Shown here: in pieces, positions 54,037 through 64,000 of the stretch
Numbering within the stretch: the stretch's first letter is position 1
Layout: each line of letters starts with the position of its first letter
NCBI RefSeq assembly: GCF_000150275.1
Contig: NW_002060952.1
Coordinates: 456,482-520,481 of the forward strand
Source: Trichoplax adhaerens
Taxonomy: Eukaryota > Placozoa > Uniplacotomia > Trichoplacea > Trichoplacidae
Reading direction: 5' to 3'
DNA length: 64,000 nucleotides
The notes under the pieces: model-generated
Database searches by the model: none
The model's input: the letters and a program-made list of their open reading frames with translations, nothing else
Told to the model about the DNA's origin: nothing
Made by a program: the position numbers and the translations under genes

Positions 54037-54402
54037 TGTTTCGGCAGTTACCGTGGTTCACCTTCAACCAACGACGAAAATTTTCTGTTGGAAAGTTAGG
54101 AAATTTATCTTGATAGCCATTTGAATTCAGCGTCGCGATTTTAAGATATCTGTTCCAAATGAAGATTGATTGATAGAGGAATCATACAAGAAAAAGCAAC
54201 ATTAGTCAAAAATCAAGAATTTGCAATATACACAAATTAAATTGTTGTACTGTATATTCCCATTTGTAAAGCTCGTAGTACAGTCGGTCAATAATTAACA
54301 TTATTATTAACGTAGTGAAATTAATGTAAGCCATATTGAGCCTTGAAGTTTTATTCAATTTTCATGCTTTTTTCTAGGATTTTGCAATTTCACTTGTATA
54401 GA

Positions 54403-54650
54403 ATATCAAGCAATATACGACTATTAGCTCTTAAAAATATTTCAAAACCGCTATAATGGACAGTATTGAGTAGTCCCTGATACGTGTATACGCGTATAGC
54501 GGAATAAGAACCTTACTTATATATATACTTTGTCTAGCACATCAAGCAACGTACTATTAGCTTGTAAAAATATTTCAAAACGGTTGTAGTGGATAGCATG
54601 TAGTAGTCCCTGGTGTATATAGCAGAATGGGAGCCTTATTAATTTGTCTA
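54403..54650. repeat. Two-copy direct repeat, period about 137 bp
   Basis: Copy 1 (about 54403-54525) and copy 2 (about 54541-54650) share ATCAAGCAA, CTATTAGCT, AAAAATATTTCAAAAC, TAGTAGTCCCTG (AGTAGTCCCTG in copy 1) and a closing GGAATAAGAACCTTA or GGGAGCCTTATTA. Identity is moderate and there is no coding frame. Confidence 0.75.
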
Positions 54651-55968
54651 CATCTTGATAAAGTATCACTTTTTGCAAGTCCTACGGTATTCAACGGATA
54701 ACTCTGATCAATGTGGTATAACGAATGTACGAGCTACGGAAGAATTGGTATTAACGTTGTGATGCCTTTTACGCGCAATAGTACTCGCATACTATACCAA
54801 GAACTACTCAGAAAACTAGCGAAATTCAGAATGGAGAATATTAGTTGATACAAAATGCACAACAATGAATTATTGAACGAAAACAATTTACCTATAAAGT
54901 CCAAACTGGCCTACTATTCAAGTACAGTAGTTACTGTGTCAGCATCTAGCATACTGTATTATTAATAATAACAACTATAAAAGAAAAAAATTCAATCAAC
55001 GATCGGATAGTCTGGGTGCAAATATTAATATCCGGAAAAATTCAATTTGGATGATATCATGGTGTAAAATTTGACGTAGAAGAGTTGGATAGAGAGTCGA
55101 GAATTTATTTACTCTTGTGTACCAAATATTTCGTTGTCGGGAGATTATAATTAACGTCTTTTCACGTTGAAATAATAATGTAATAGGCGTACTGTTTTTA
55201 TTGGCTCTTTTGTTATTACTACAGTGGCGAAGTGATTCTTGCCAGTTGTGGGCAAACTTGATACTTGATGCTCAAAGTTTCTATTAAACTAAATAAGCTA
55301 ACGGGCGTCATAACTATAATCATCATCATAACACAATATACGTATGATTATCCAATTTACTTTTCACTCTAATCTCAGTCAAAAATCTCTACGTACAGTA
55401 GGTTCTGGAAATGTCTGCCTAAAAAGTCTTACTACTCAATCGTGTTGAGTATAGCAGCCTTAATGTGGTCACGCTCTGTTGGCAGTTGTAGATCTATCCA
55501 GCCTAAATGCAGTACCACGGGAATATTGGAGCAGTTTTGAAGAAAAATTTCTCCAAGCGACGGTAGGATATCCGCACTTTCTTTTAGTTCTACGAGTATA
55601 GCTTGATTTACGAACGATATTGAATTACGCTATTGGAGAATCTACATAGGCTAACTAACGACTGCCTATATTCACAGCGACTGGTACCTTTGTGCTTGTA
55701 CAATGTACAGTATAGTACTGTATTAATAATAGAAAGGAGAAAAAAGTTCGATTATAATTATAATTATTATTCAGTGATATAGTACAAGCTTGCGATTCTA
55801 TAAGCTGCATATTCGCACAGGCGATAAAGTACAGTATACGAGTATATCTATTTGAAAAGCATTCTTGTAGCTATCATTATAGTAAATTGAGATGATATTA
55901 ATTTAGGACATTGATGAAATCTCATTGCTATAACATAATGTCACTTTCACGGATTTCTACCGTTGGAC

Positions 55969-56142
55969 ATGGATGCGCGGATTTTTGAAGCAACAGCGGT
56001 GTATTACCGCAATCGCCCAATCAGAATCAATAATGAATATAGAAATGGACGCCAAGCTCAAGATACTCAACTATCTTTAGACAAGTCATGGTTAGAACTG
56101 CAGCGTTTCTACTCCATAACGGAAATAAGATCAACTGGTAAA
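55969..56142 (+). CDS. Candidate orphan coding exon (unknown protein)
   Basis: The frame from ATG 55969 reads MDARIFEATAVYYRNRPIR and continues for about 58 codons, including KSWLELQRFYSITE, ending near a TG|GTAAAT donor-like site at 56139-56145. Base composition is richer in GC than its surroundings and residue use is balanced, as in real exons elsewhere in the window. No downstream partner exon or named family was identified, so it may be an isolated first exon, a gene fragment or chance. Confidence 0.3.
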
Positions 56143-56145
56143 TAA

Positions 56146-58454
56146 TAAGTGATTAATTAATTGTACAATCACTTAAAACGATGGGTATAATACAGTTATG
56201 ATACAGAAGTAGGCGTACTATGCTTGCGCTCGTTGACATAGTATGATCGAAAATGTAGGCGTCCATATCACAATCAAAATCTATTTAAAATTTTATCAAA
56301 TCAAATAGATCTTTAACGGCCTATTTCACACTCTTGACGAGACAATAAATTTATTTAGGCAGGCAAAACGCAAGTCAGTATGATATAATGGTTAAGGGAT
56401 AAAAAAATTGAATTGTATGATCACTGTTGCAACAAGTATCACGAAAGTATTGTTATACTACCGATTATCATCAGTCGTGATTGATTAAGTTTTACAGTAT
56501 TATTGCCTGAAGAGAAGGACGAACGAACATTGCACATTCCATGATAAAAGTAGAGCTCCTGATGAAAACGAGTACAAAGTTAAGTGCATAGGATGACTGC
56601 CTTGAACAGCACACGTACACAAGGATGCCACTGTGGTGGATGATTACATGAGAATGTTTCTAGTTTATGAATATCGATAAAATAGGCGAAGAAGAAACTG
56701 GAGTTTACCAATGACGTAAGCAGAAGGCCCCCCTGAAGGTCTCGAATAACATCCTTGACTGCAGTAGATGCTTGATTTAAATGTAGCAGTACTGTAGCGT
56801 AATGCAGGCTAGCATGATCATGTCGATGTACGCTGAGTTATGAAGGAAGGAATATTACCATCCGAGTAAGCCTGAATGGATGTATTGACGATGGGAACTT
56901 TTTCCCCCTCCAATTTAGCGGTATATTTCGCTTTCTATGTTCCCGAAAGCGTAGAATATTGTATGCAGTTTCTGGACCAACTTTTGAATAATACAAAAAG
57001 GAACGCAGAATTACTCCTTTGTAATGTAGCAGACGGCTAAGTTGCTACACCCTCTACGACTGTAAGTCCCGTATGCAAGAGCACACATAATAAGCATATA
57101 TTATTGTTGTTACTTGTGCATCGAGTTACGCTATTATGGCTACGATGCTGAAATAGGCAGAGAATCTTCTCTATTTTACCGTTAAAATGGGAGGAAAAAA
57201 AAAATCGGAAAAACATCCCTTGTACGATTGTACGCGTCCGGCTAAAACGTGCTTTATCAAACTGTGGGGTAGTATCCATGGTATCAGATTAGCACTCTAT
57301 CACGTTGGATTCTCATCCTCTTGGCGTAGCAATGACTGATTTTTGTACTGTGTGTAGACAGTTGTGATATACAAAGATTTGTGCCACGCTATTCACATTG
57401 GTATCCCATTTTACTACTGTGTATGTTAGGAAATAAAGATGATGTTGTGCATTATTTCGTCGTTATGCTGATGAATACAATTAGAATAGATAAGATTAGT
57501 GTAGTAGTCCGACTTACCGCTTGTTCTCGATTAGGATCGAATCGAGGTGATTATCAGGTGGAGTATTTCTTTTTAAAATGATCGATACAGCAAAATGGAT
57601 CTGTCCAAAACGTATGAACTCTTATTACTGTTATTTACGTAGGGGGATAATTAAGTTGATAACTAGCTAGTCGGTTTATAAAGCTTTGATACACTTGGTA
57701 TAATATCTAAATATCAATAACGCGTGTCCTCGGTATGCAAAGTTTAGGTGACCAGGTGACGCTTACGGGGATTATTCTATTTACCCGTTTATTGATACAT
57801 TTAAACGGTTTTTCGTCATGCTATTGTATCCGTCATAATAGTCATTATATTGTTATTGCTACAGTACTTAACGTCCATTGAAAGGATGGATGCATACCAA
57901 AGTGTATTACATTTAGCCTTCTTTTGAGTCATTGCAATACACCGGCGGCCATTACTGTTCAATTGCGGCCGCTTGTCCATTGCAGTCAGGCGTGTAACGC
58001 TGTTAGGTACGCTATCCAACGGCAAGGGAGATGTTGCCAGGAATTTCATCCATAATCAACTGTGTACAGTATAGGATACTCGATGACATATTACTGTATA
58101 CTTGGATTGTATTCCTCATTTAGCCTCGCAAATGATTTCCTCATTGGGTAGAAAATGGTTGTGTTTGACAGCCGCTACAACCACCCTCAACTGTTTACAG
58201 TTGAAATGACTGTCGTAGTATATTGGTTTGCACGTTAAAAAAGAAAATTACTCTCCTTGCAACTTGGATCATACTGGATCTGCTGTCACCATGAGTTACA
58301 AATGAGACTCATAAAGTCGCGATCCAGTGAATAAAATTACATGATTATCCTGGGCGTTACCACAGTCTTGTAGTATTCTACAGTAGTTCACTATTGGAAT
58401 GAACAATAAAAACCCAATCAGCGCTGTTTTCATCTAGGAATGCGGCTGTGTCAT
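56146..58454. other. Non-coding interval
   Basis: No convincing gene. Open frames at 57037-57279, 57381-57581 and 57816-58049 have no recognisable domains and no supporting splice context. Confidence 0.45.
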
Positions 58455-58945
58455 GAGAGTACAGTGTACAGTGTACAGTATGGGGAAGGCCTACAGTAAA
58501 TGTACTGTGATCTGCTACTGTAGTACTCCGATTTTTCTTTTACGGAGACACAGGAATGCGGCTGCGTGATGGCAGTGCTGTACTGGACAGTTATGTGTCG
58601 CTTACAGTACTGTACAGTATCGTACTCTACTATGATCTTACACTACCCAGATTTTCTTTTACTGAGACGCTATTCAAACGCTCCGTTAAAACTGTTTCAA
58701 AAGCGGCGGCTGGCTATACTGTACGTACTGCGCAGTACGCGAAATCCTGGTGACGTACAGTACAGTATCAGGGACTACTGGAAAGAAGAGAAAAGGACAC
58801 GACACCTCCGAAAGCTGCAGAAAATGTCTACATGTGTAGGCCGACTGTTTTTGCTGGTCATTTCAACTGCACTGACCATCGGTAATCGTATGCTATACTG
58901 TACTGTATCCTGCTCCAAATTCCCTGCCAGGTTGCTTTGCATACT
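58455..58945. repeat. GTAC/ACTGT block
   Basis: Words such as ACAGTGTACAGTGTACAGTA, TACAGTACTGTACAGTATCG and ACGTACAGTACAGTATCAGG recur. A 127-codon frame overlaps it (58566-58949) but includes the repeat itself and looks like an artefact. Confidence 0.7.
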
Positions 58946-59880
58946 GTAGTACAGATGATTGCATTGAGCTAACTTGCGATAGTTTTAGTATTGTTGTAGC
59001 TCAATCGCTGTCAAGTAAGGTTCCCATTGGAACCAATTTCAATAGCTCTTAGTATAGAGAAAATGGATAGGCAAATTCCCTGCTAGGTTGGTTTGCATAC
59101 TTTAGTCTGTAGTACAGATGATTGCATTGAGCTAACTGACGATAGTTTTAGTATTGTTGAAGCTCAATCGCCGTCAAGGAAGGTTCCCATTGGAACCAAT
59201 TTCAATAGCTCATAGTATAGAGAAAATGGATAGGCAAATTCCCTGCTAGGTTGGTTTGCATACTGTAGTACAGATGGTTGCATTGAGCTAACTGACGATA
59301 GTTTTAGTATTGTTGAAGGCTTGAAGCTCAATCGCCGTCAAGGAAGGTTCCCACTGGAACCAATTTCAATAGCTCATAGTATAGAGAAAATGGATAGGCA
59401 AATTCCCTGCCAGGTTGGTTTGCATACTGTAGTACAAATGATTGCATTGAGCTAACTGACGATAGTTTTAGTATTCTTGAAGCTCAATCGCCGTCAAGGA
59501 AGGTTCCCATTAGAACCAATTTCAATAGCTCTTAGTATAGAGAAAATGGATAGGCAAATTCCCTGCTAGGTTGGTTTGCATACTGTAGTACAGATGATTG
59601 CATTGAGCTAACTTACGATAGTTTTAGTATTGTTGAAGCTCAATCGCCGTCAAGGAAGGTTCCCATTAGAACCAATTTCAATAGCTCTTAGTATAGAGAA
59701 AATGGATAGGCAAATTCCCTGCCAGGTTGGTTTGCATACTGTACAGTGTACAGTAGTACAGATGATTGCATTGAGCTAACTTACAGTACGATAGTTTTAG
59801 TATTGTTGAAGCTCAATCGATGTCAAGGAAGGTTCCCATTAGAACCAATTTCAACAGCTCTTAGTATAGAGAAAATGGAT
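58917..59880. repeat. Six-copy tandem repeat, about 155-165 bp unit, 5' of CDIPT
   Basis: Units begin AAATTCCCTGC(C/T)AGGTTG at 58917, 59073, 59236, 59401, 59556 and 59712. Each holds GATTGCATTGAGCTAACT, GATAGTTTTAGTATT, GAAGCTCAATCG, TCAAG(G/T)AAGGTTCCCA and ends GAGAAAATGGAT. Units are about 95% alike, so the array is recent. The third has a short insertion, and the sixth has GTAC words inserted at 59741-59755 and 59783-59788. It stops about 190 bp before the CDIPT start codon. Confidence 0.93.
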
Positions 59881-60005
59881 GGGACAGTACAGTACAGTAG
59901 TTTGACCCAAGTCTTACAGTATGAGACGGTTTGTACTGTACACTGTACACTGTACACAACAAAGTACAGTACCACGTACTGTAGACTACAGTACAGTACT
60001 GTAAT
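59881..60005. repeat. GTAC/ACTGT block immediately 5' of CDIPT
   Basis: GGACAGTACAGTACAGTAG, then TACTGTACACTGTACACTGT and ACTACAGTACAGTACTGTA, ending about 65 bp before the CDIPT ATG. It therefore overlaps the expected promoter or 5' UTR. Open frames on both strands here are repeat artefacts. Confidence 0.8.
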
Positions 60006-60068
60006 AAAAGCGCTGGAGTGGATCCCAAGGTTGCAGTCCCTGAGCCTGTGTGTCCGCCGAAGATCGCT

Positions 60069-63000
60069 ATGGGAGAAAATATATTTCTATTTCTGCCCAA
60101 TTTAATCGGTAAGTCAGCATCTCTTCCCAAAATTAGACACATTGAGACCTTTTACCTGTATTTTGATGTGTATTATAGGCTCACCATAGTTTGACCGTGA
60201 CTAGAAAACTCTTATATCACCAGATTAAAGTACTGGGTAGACTCCGCTATCAGATAGTTTATTGATGGAAGTGACTGTATAGTGTGTTACTTCCAGCACA
60301 GTACTGCACGTAGTCTGGTGCGCATCAACTTATCGTAGTATTAACTCACATTATAATTAATTGCAATTCAGCGTGATGTAAATTGAAATTTGGAGATTAA
60401 TAATCATCGCCTTTGATGATCTTATTTTCATTCCAATCATTATAATGAAATTTTTAACATGACCTCTAAATGCCTATCACTAGACTGATATTGCAAAGCG
60501 CTGCGATCATAATGATAATGAGATTATTTATTGAAAGGGGAGAACGACTTCGTCTTGGATTTGACTTGGCTGGAATTGGACAGTAAAGTGTCGGCATACA
60601 AGTTATTACGATACTAGCAAATTACACATACTAAAAAATGAGCAAATGTTACAATGGTAGATATTTGAACAAGTAAAAGTCGTACTACAGACTAGAGCCA
60701 GCTATATCATAGCTGGAGATGGGTATGATTGCACTGATACTAAATCATCATCGTTTCATTCATGGAGACCCATGTCTTGTACTGTAGACGACTCATATTG
60801 CATCTCGGTTGTCTATTAATTATACGAGAATAGAAATTGTTTCCCGATGGAAATGACGCAAGTACTTCCTGGTCTTATCATATTGCTAGGGAACAGATAG
60901 ATTATAATCAATGCTTAAGTAACATCTGATTAAGTAAGCGATCTATATTACTGGCGGACAGTTTCCTATTGCAATTGAAGGCTTCATATCAATCTCTGGC
61001 TATCCATACAGATACTAAGAGCTTTAGGATGGCTAAATTAACATTGCTATAAGCAAGGTTACATGATCATGCTTGTTACGATCGCTAGTTATCAAAAGAT
61101 GAGTCCGTCAAAGATTCATCATTGATGATACTCTTTAAATTGACAACACTACATTCGCATACAACTGAAGGCTTTATTGTCTTAGAGTCAAAACTCCTCT
61201 AACAAATCCATCCTTTGTTAAAAATTTCCCTAATTATACTGTACAGCACGTACTGTACCCTTTAGTCGAATGTTGTTCTATGCTAGACCATCAATTTATT
61301 AATTATAATTATCGTATTCATCTTCTTGATCATATAAGAAGCATCAAACCAATTTTCAACTCATGACAACTTGTACTCGTCGTAGCAAAGTAGGACATCG
61401 TTGCAGTACGCGCAATAAACAGCATTGATAGCAATTCTGCTTCCGCATAAGGTTGTATCTGTCAACAATATAAAGTCTTATCATGAATAAATAGATGTAG
61501 TTTCCAATCATCAACTCTTGCCTTTGAAATTCTAATTCGCTTATATTTTAAACCCATTACTTTACTTGATGATTTTTAGACCATGTTGAAGTTTATTGTC
61601 AAAGAGATAATCCTCATGTACACACGTACTATGCATAACGAATTCAATTTACTATGCAACTTATTCAATATAAAATTTAATTGTGGTATAGATTAATTTT
61701 ATTCTTTCTTGGTCGCTATTCTAGGGTACGCAAGGGTTATACTAGCTTGTGCGGCATTCTACTACATGCCTACAAACCATCTACTATGTGGTGGACTATA
61801 TATTCTCAGTCAATTATTGGATGCATTTGACGGTTATGCAGCACGATATCTGAATCAATGTAAGATGAACAGACGATAAAATGAAAATTTTTACAACAAT
61901 TAATTTTACATTTTCTCTCTACGCCTACAAGAGTCTGTTTGTGACAATACTTAATTTTGTAGCTTATTCATATATAGTTTAACCTTGATCGAAATCGTAT
62001 CTACTTTATATCACTCCTTTTCTATGAGCTTGTACCTTACTCCCAATAGTAACAATCTATTTATTATCGCCATTGCGTTCTAATGAAACATTGCCCACAG
62101 ATGAATTATCGACCGTAGTATGCATTTCAATCTTTACACTTAATGTCGCACGAATTAGGCTTGTATCATTGTTAAGTATTAATAATGTGCTATGCTGTGG
62201 CATATTAGTTAATCGGATTACTTAAAAGTTGTGATCATTCTTCACGTTTGTACATTACAGGTACCAAATTTGGCGCTGTACTTGATATGCTGACAGATAG
62301 GTACGCCCTACTACACAGTATACAGTATGCTATTATATAGAACGAATAGGATTACTACATAGAAACTACCCTATGTAAAGGATGATAATTATCACTGTAT
62401 TGCTTACTCATATACACGTATCTCTCAATGGGCCAATAAAGATATAGTAGATATTTCTTATGACAAGTTATTTTCTTTGTCAGATGTTGCACTGTTTGCT
62501 TAATGGTGGTATTGGCAAAATTTTACGAAGACTATTACTTGATGTTTCAATTCTTGATTGCCCTTGATATTACCAGTCATTGGTTTCATATGTACAGGTA
62601 ACATACGTAATGCAATATCCAATGTAGTTCTGTAGGAGGGACAACGATCGAATTCTTACTAAATGAACCTCCTATTATAATTATTTAATTGATCCCACAC
62701 TGCTGCATACATATTATTAAACACTACTAACTGTAATATGTTCTCTACTTACAGTTCCTTCCTTAAAGGCAGTAGCAGTCATAAACATATCGATTTATCT
62801 GGAAATCCTTTGTTGAGATTATATTATACATCCAGAGTAAGTAAATTTCTGTGTATTTAAAGCACTTTAATATTTGAATACATTGATTCTAATCTAATTT
62901 TTTTTCAATAGCCTGTTTTATTCTTTATGTGTGCTGGAAACGAGTTTTTCTTCGCGATGTTGTATCTACTCCACTTTGAAGAAGGGCCCGCAGGTAAAAG

Positions 63001-63392
63001 TCACCCAAGACCATAAAATACTTAATTATAAGCTTTCATTCCACACCAGTGGCATTATACGAATATTTTGAAATGTGTATTTCGTATACCTGCTCATGTC
63101 TGTAATCTTTTAGTTTATTTTTATTTCGCAATACGAATGTAATTAAAGGAGCTTAAAGAATTTCTTAGTATAGAAAATATATTCGATAATCTTATGTACG
63201 TATGATGTTGATCCATTTTAATTTTTAGTCAACTATGGCAGCACTTCAATCGGGTTATGGAAACTCATTGCTTGGATCTCCCTTCCAGTGTGTATTTTAA
63301 AGCAATTAATTAGTATTGTCCATCTCATCACTGCATCCCAGAATATTGCTAATGCCGATTTAGCGGAAAGGGAAACACCTAAAAAGCAGTAA
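60069..63392 (+). CDS. CDIPT: CDP-diacylglycerol-inositol 3-phosphatidyltransferase (PI synthase)
   Basis: ER membrane enzyme that joins CDP-diacylglycerol and myo-inositol to make phosphatidylinositol and CMP. Seven exons: 60069-60108, 61725-61859, 62261-62300, 62484-62597, 62755-62836, 62912-62993, 63229-63392 (TAA at 63390-63392); 218 aa versus 213 in human. The first exon is only 13 codons plus one base (MGENIFLFLPNLI), matching the short family N-terminus, and is followed by a 1.6-kb intron. The CDP-alcohol phosphatidyltransferase signature DG-x2-AR-x8-G-x3-D-x3-D is complete: LDAFDGYAARYLNQ in exon 2 and TKFGAVLDMLTD in exon 3. Later landmarks are DITSHWFHMYS, KHIDLSGNPLLRLYYTSR, CAGNEFFFAMLYL and a hydrophobic C-terminal segment before AERETPKKQ. 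The residue across the exon 2/3 junction is Cys where human has Gly. AATAAA at 63609-63614 may be the poly(A) signal. Confidence 0.97.
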
Positions 63393-64000
63393 TTGTTGAA
63401 AGCGGTGTAAAATATGTTGTTTAGCAAGATATTTTAGACATAAACGCAATTTATGAAAATTTTATAGCTAGATCTATTATTTGATCTTAAAGACTACAGA
63501 TATAAATTAATCTTTCTTAACTTAATTTAAAATCCAAAGTTTTATTACGTGCCTGCGGTAACGTTATTAGATCTAGACCCTTTCTTCTTATAATGATTGT
63601 AAATGGATAATAAATAATGGGCATTTTGTCGAGCTATAACGAGCCAAATAGTATTTAAGTCTAAATGGTTGGCACAAACACAAAGAGTGATGTACCTTTT
63701 TTTAATGACGCAATCGAACTTTTCTCTGTTAAGTTAAGATTCCTTAGTCTTATCACTGTCTTGTATTAAGAGTAAGAACTAATTATTTAATTATCTCTAA
63801 AGGTGTTCTGTAACATATATAATGTTATAAATTGAGTAATAAATATTCATTTCAGGACTTAGTCATCAAATGTATTTTTTATGATCAATTATTGGAGTTT
63901 AGTATTTTGAGGCTTCACGGTACAAGTTCCAAAATTTTAAATTTTCTGATCAATACGCGTATTGATCTTAGGAAATACAGTAGACAGAAAAAAATAATAT
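63393..64000. other. CDIPT 3' flank
   Basis: AT-rich sequence after the CDIPT stop codon, with two AATAAA hexamers. No other gene feature is seen before the window ends. Confidence 0.55.
63609..63614 (+). promoter_or_regulatory. Possible poly(A) signal for CDIPT
   Basis: AATAAA about 215 bp after the CDIPT stop; another lies at 63838-63843. It fits the position expected for a short 3' UTR but is unproven. Confidence 0.4.

Noticed and set aside
59746-60142. Frames of 119 and 93 codons on opposite strands near CDIPT exon 1
   Set aside because: They run through tandem and GTAC repeats. The plus-strand one overlaps CDIPT exon 1 in the wrong frame.

Overview
The window is eukaryotic nuclear DNA from a small, AT-rich animal genome. 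Genes are split into many short exons with GT..AG introns, and animal-specific families are present. The overall character, meaning short introns and a RIM-binding-protein gene beside strongly conserved housekeeping genes, suggests an early-branching animal. A placozoan (Trichoplax/Hoilungia type) is my best guess. That is an inference from gene content and style, not from a database match.

Layout: (1) 40-6965, minus strand: most of SPT6 (SUPT6H), 28 exons and 1197 codons, running off the left edge inside the S1 domain. (2) 7.08-8.77 kb: a satellite-like block of GTAC/ACTGT words, with nested duplications and one large hairpin. (3) 8.8-18.3 kb: gene-poor DNA. (4) 18336-21173 and 31774-35137, both plus strand: two tandem SLC38A9-type lysosomal amino-acid transporter genes with matching exon structure, 10.6 kb apart. 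(5) 37203-48386, minus strand: a 26-exon RIM-binding protein gene (coiled coil, SH3, three FN3, a very long Ser-rich linker, two SH3, basic tail), about 2285 aa. (6) 48.4-60.0 kb: mostly non-coding, with a 44-bp minisatellite, a 137-bp duplication, a 50-N assembly gap, two orphan exon candidates, a six-copy ~160-bp tandem repeat and more GTAC blocks. (7) 60069-63392, plus strand: complete CDIPT (phosphatidylinositol synthase), 7 exons and 218 aa.

The exon models for SPT6, RIMBP and CDIPT were built by hand. Reading frame is kept across every junction and the total lengths are multiples of three. The genes do not form one pathway: transcription elongation, lysosomal amino-acid sensing, calcium-channel scaffolding and PI synthesis.

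The most unusual signal outside genes is the GTAC/ACTGT repeat family. Its dense blocks lie 5' of SPT6, of both SLC38A9 copies and of CDIPT, and are almost absent from the exon-rich gene bodies.
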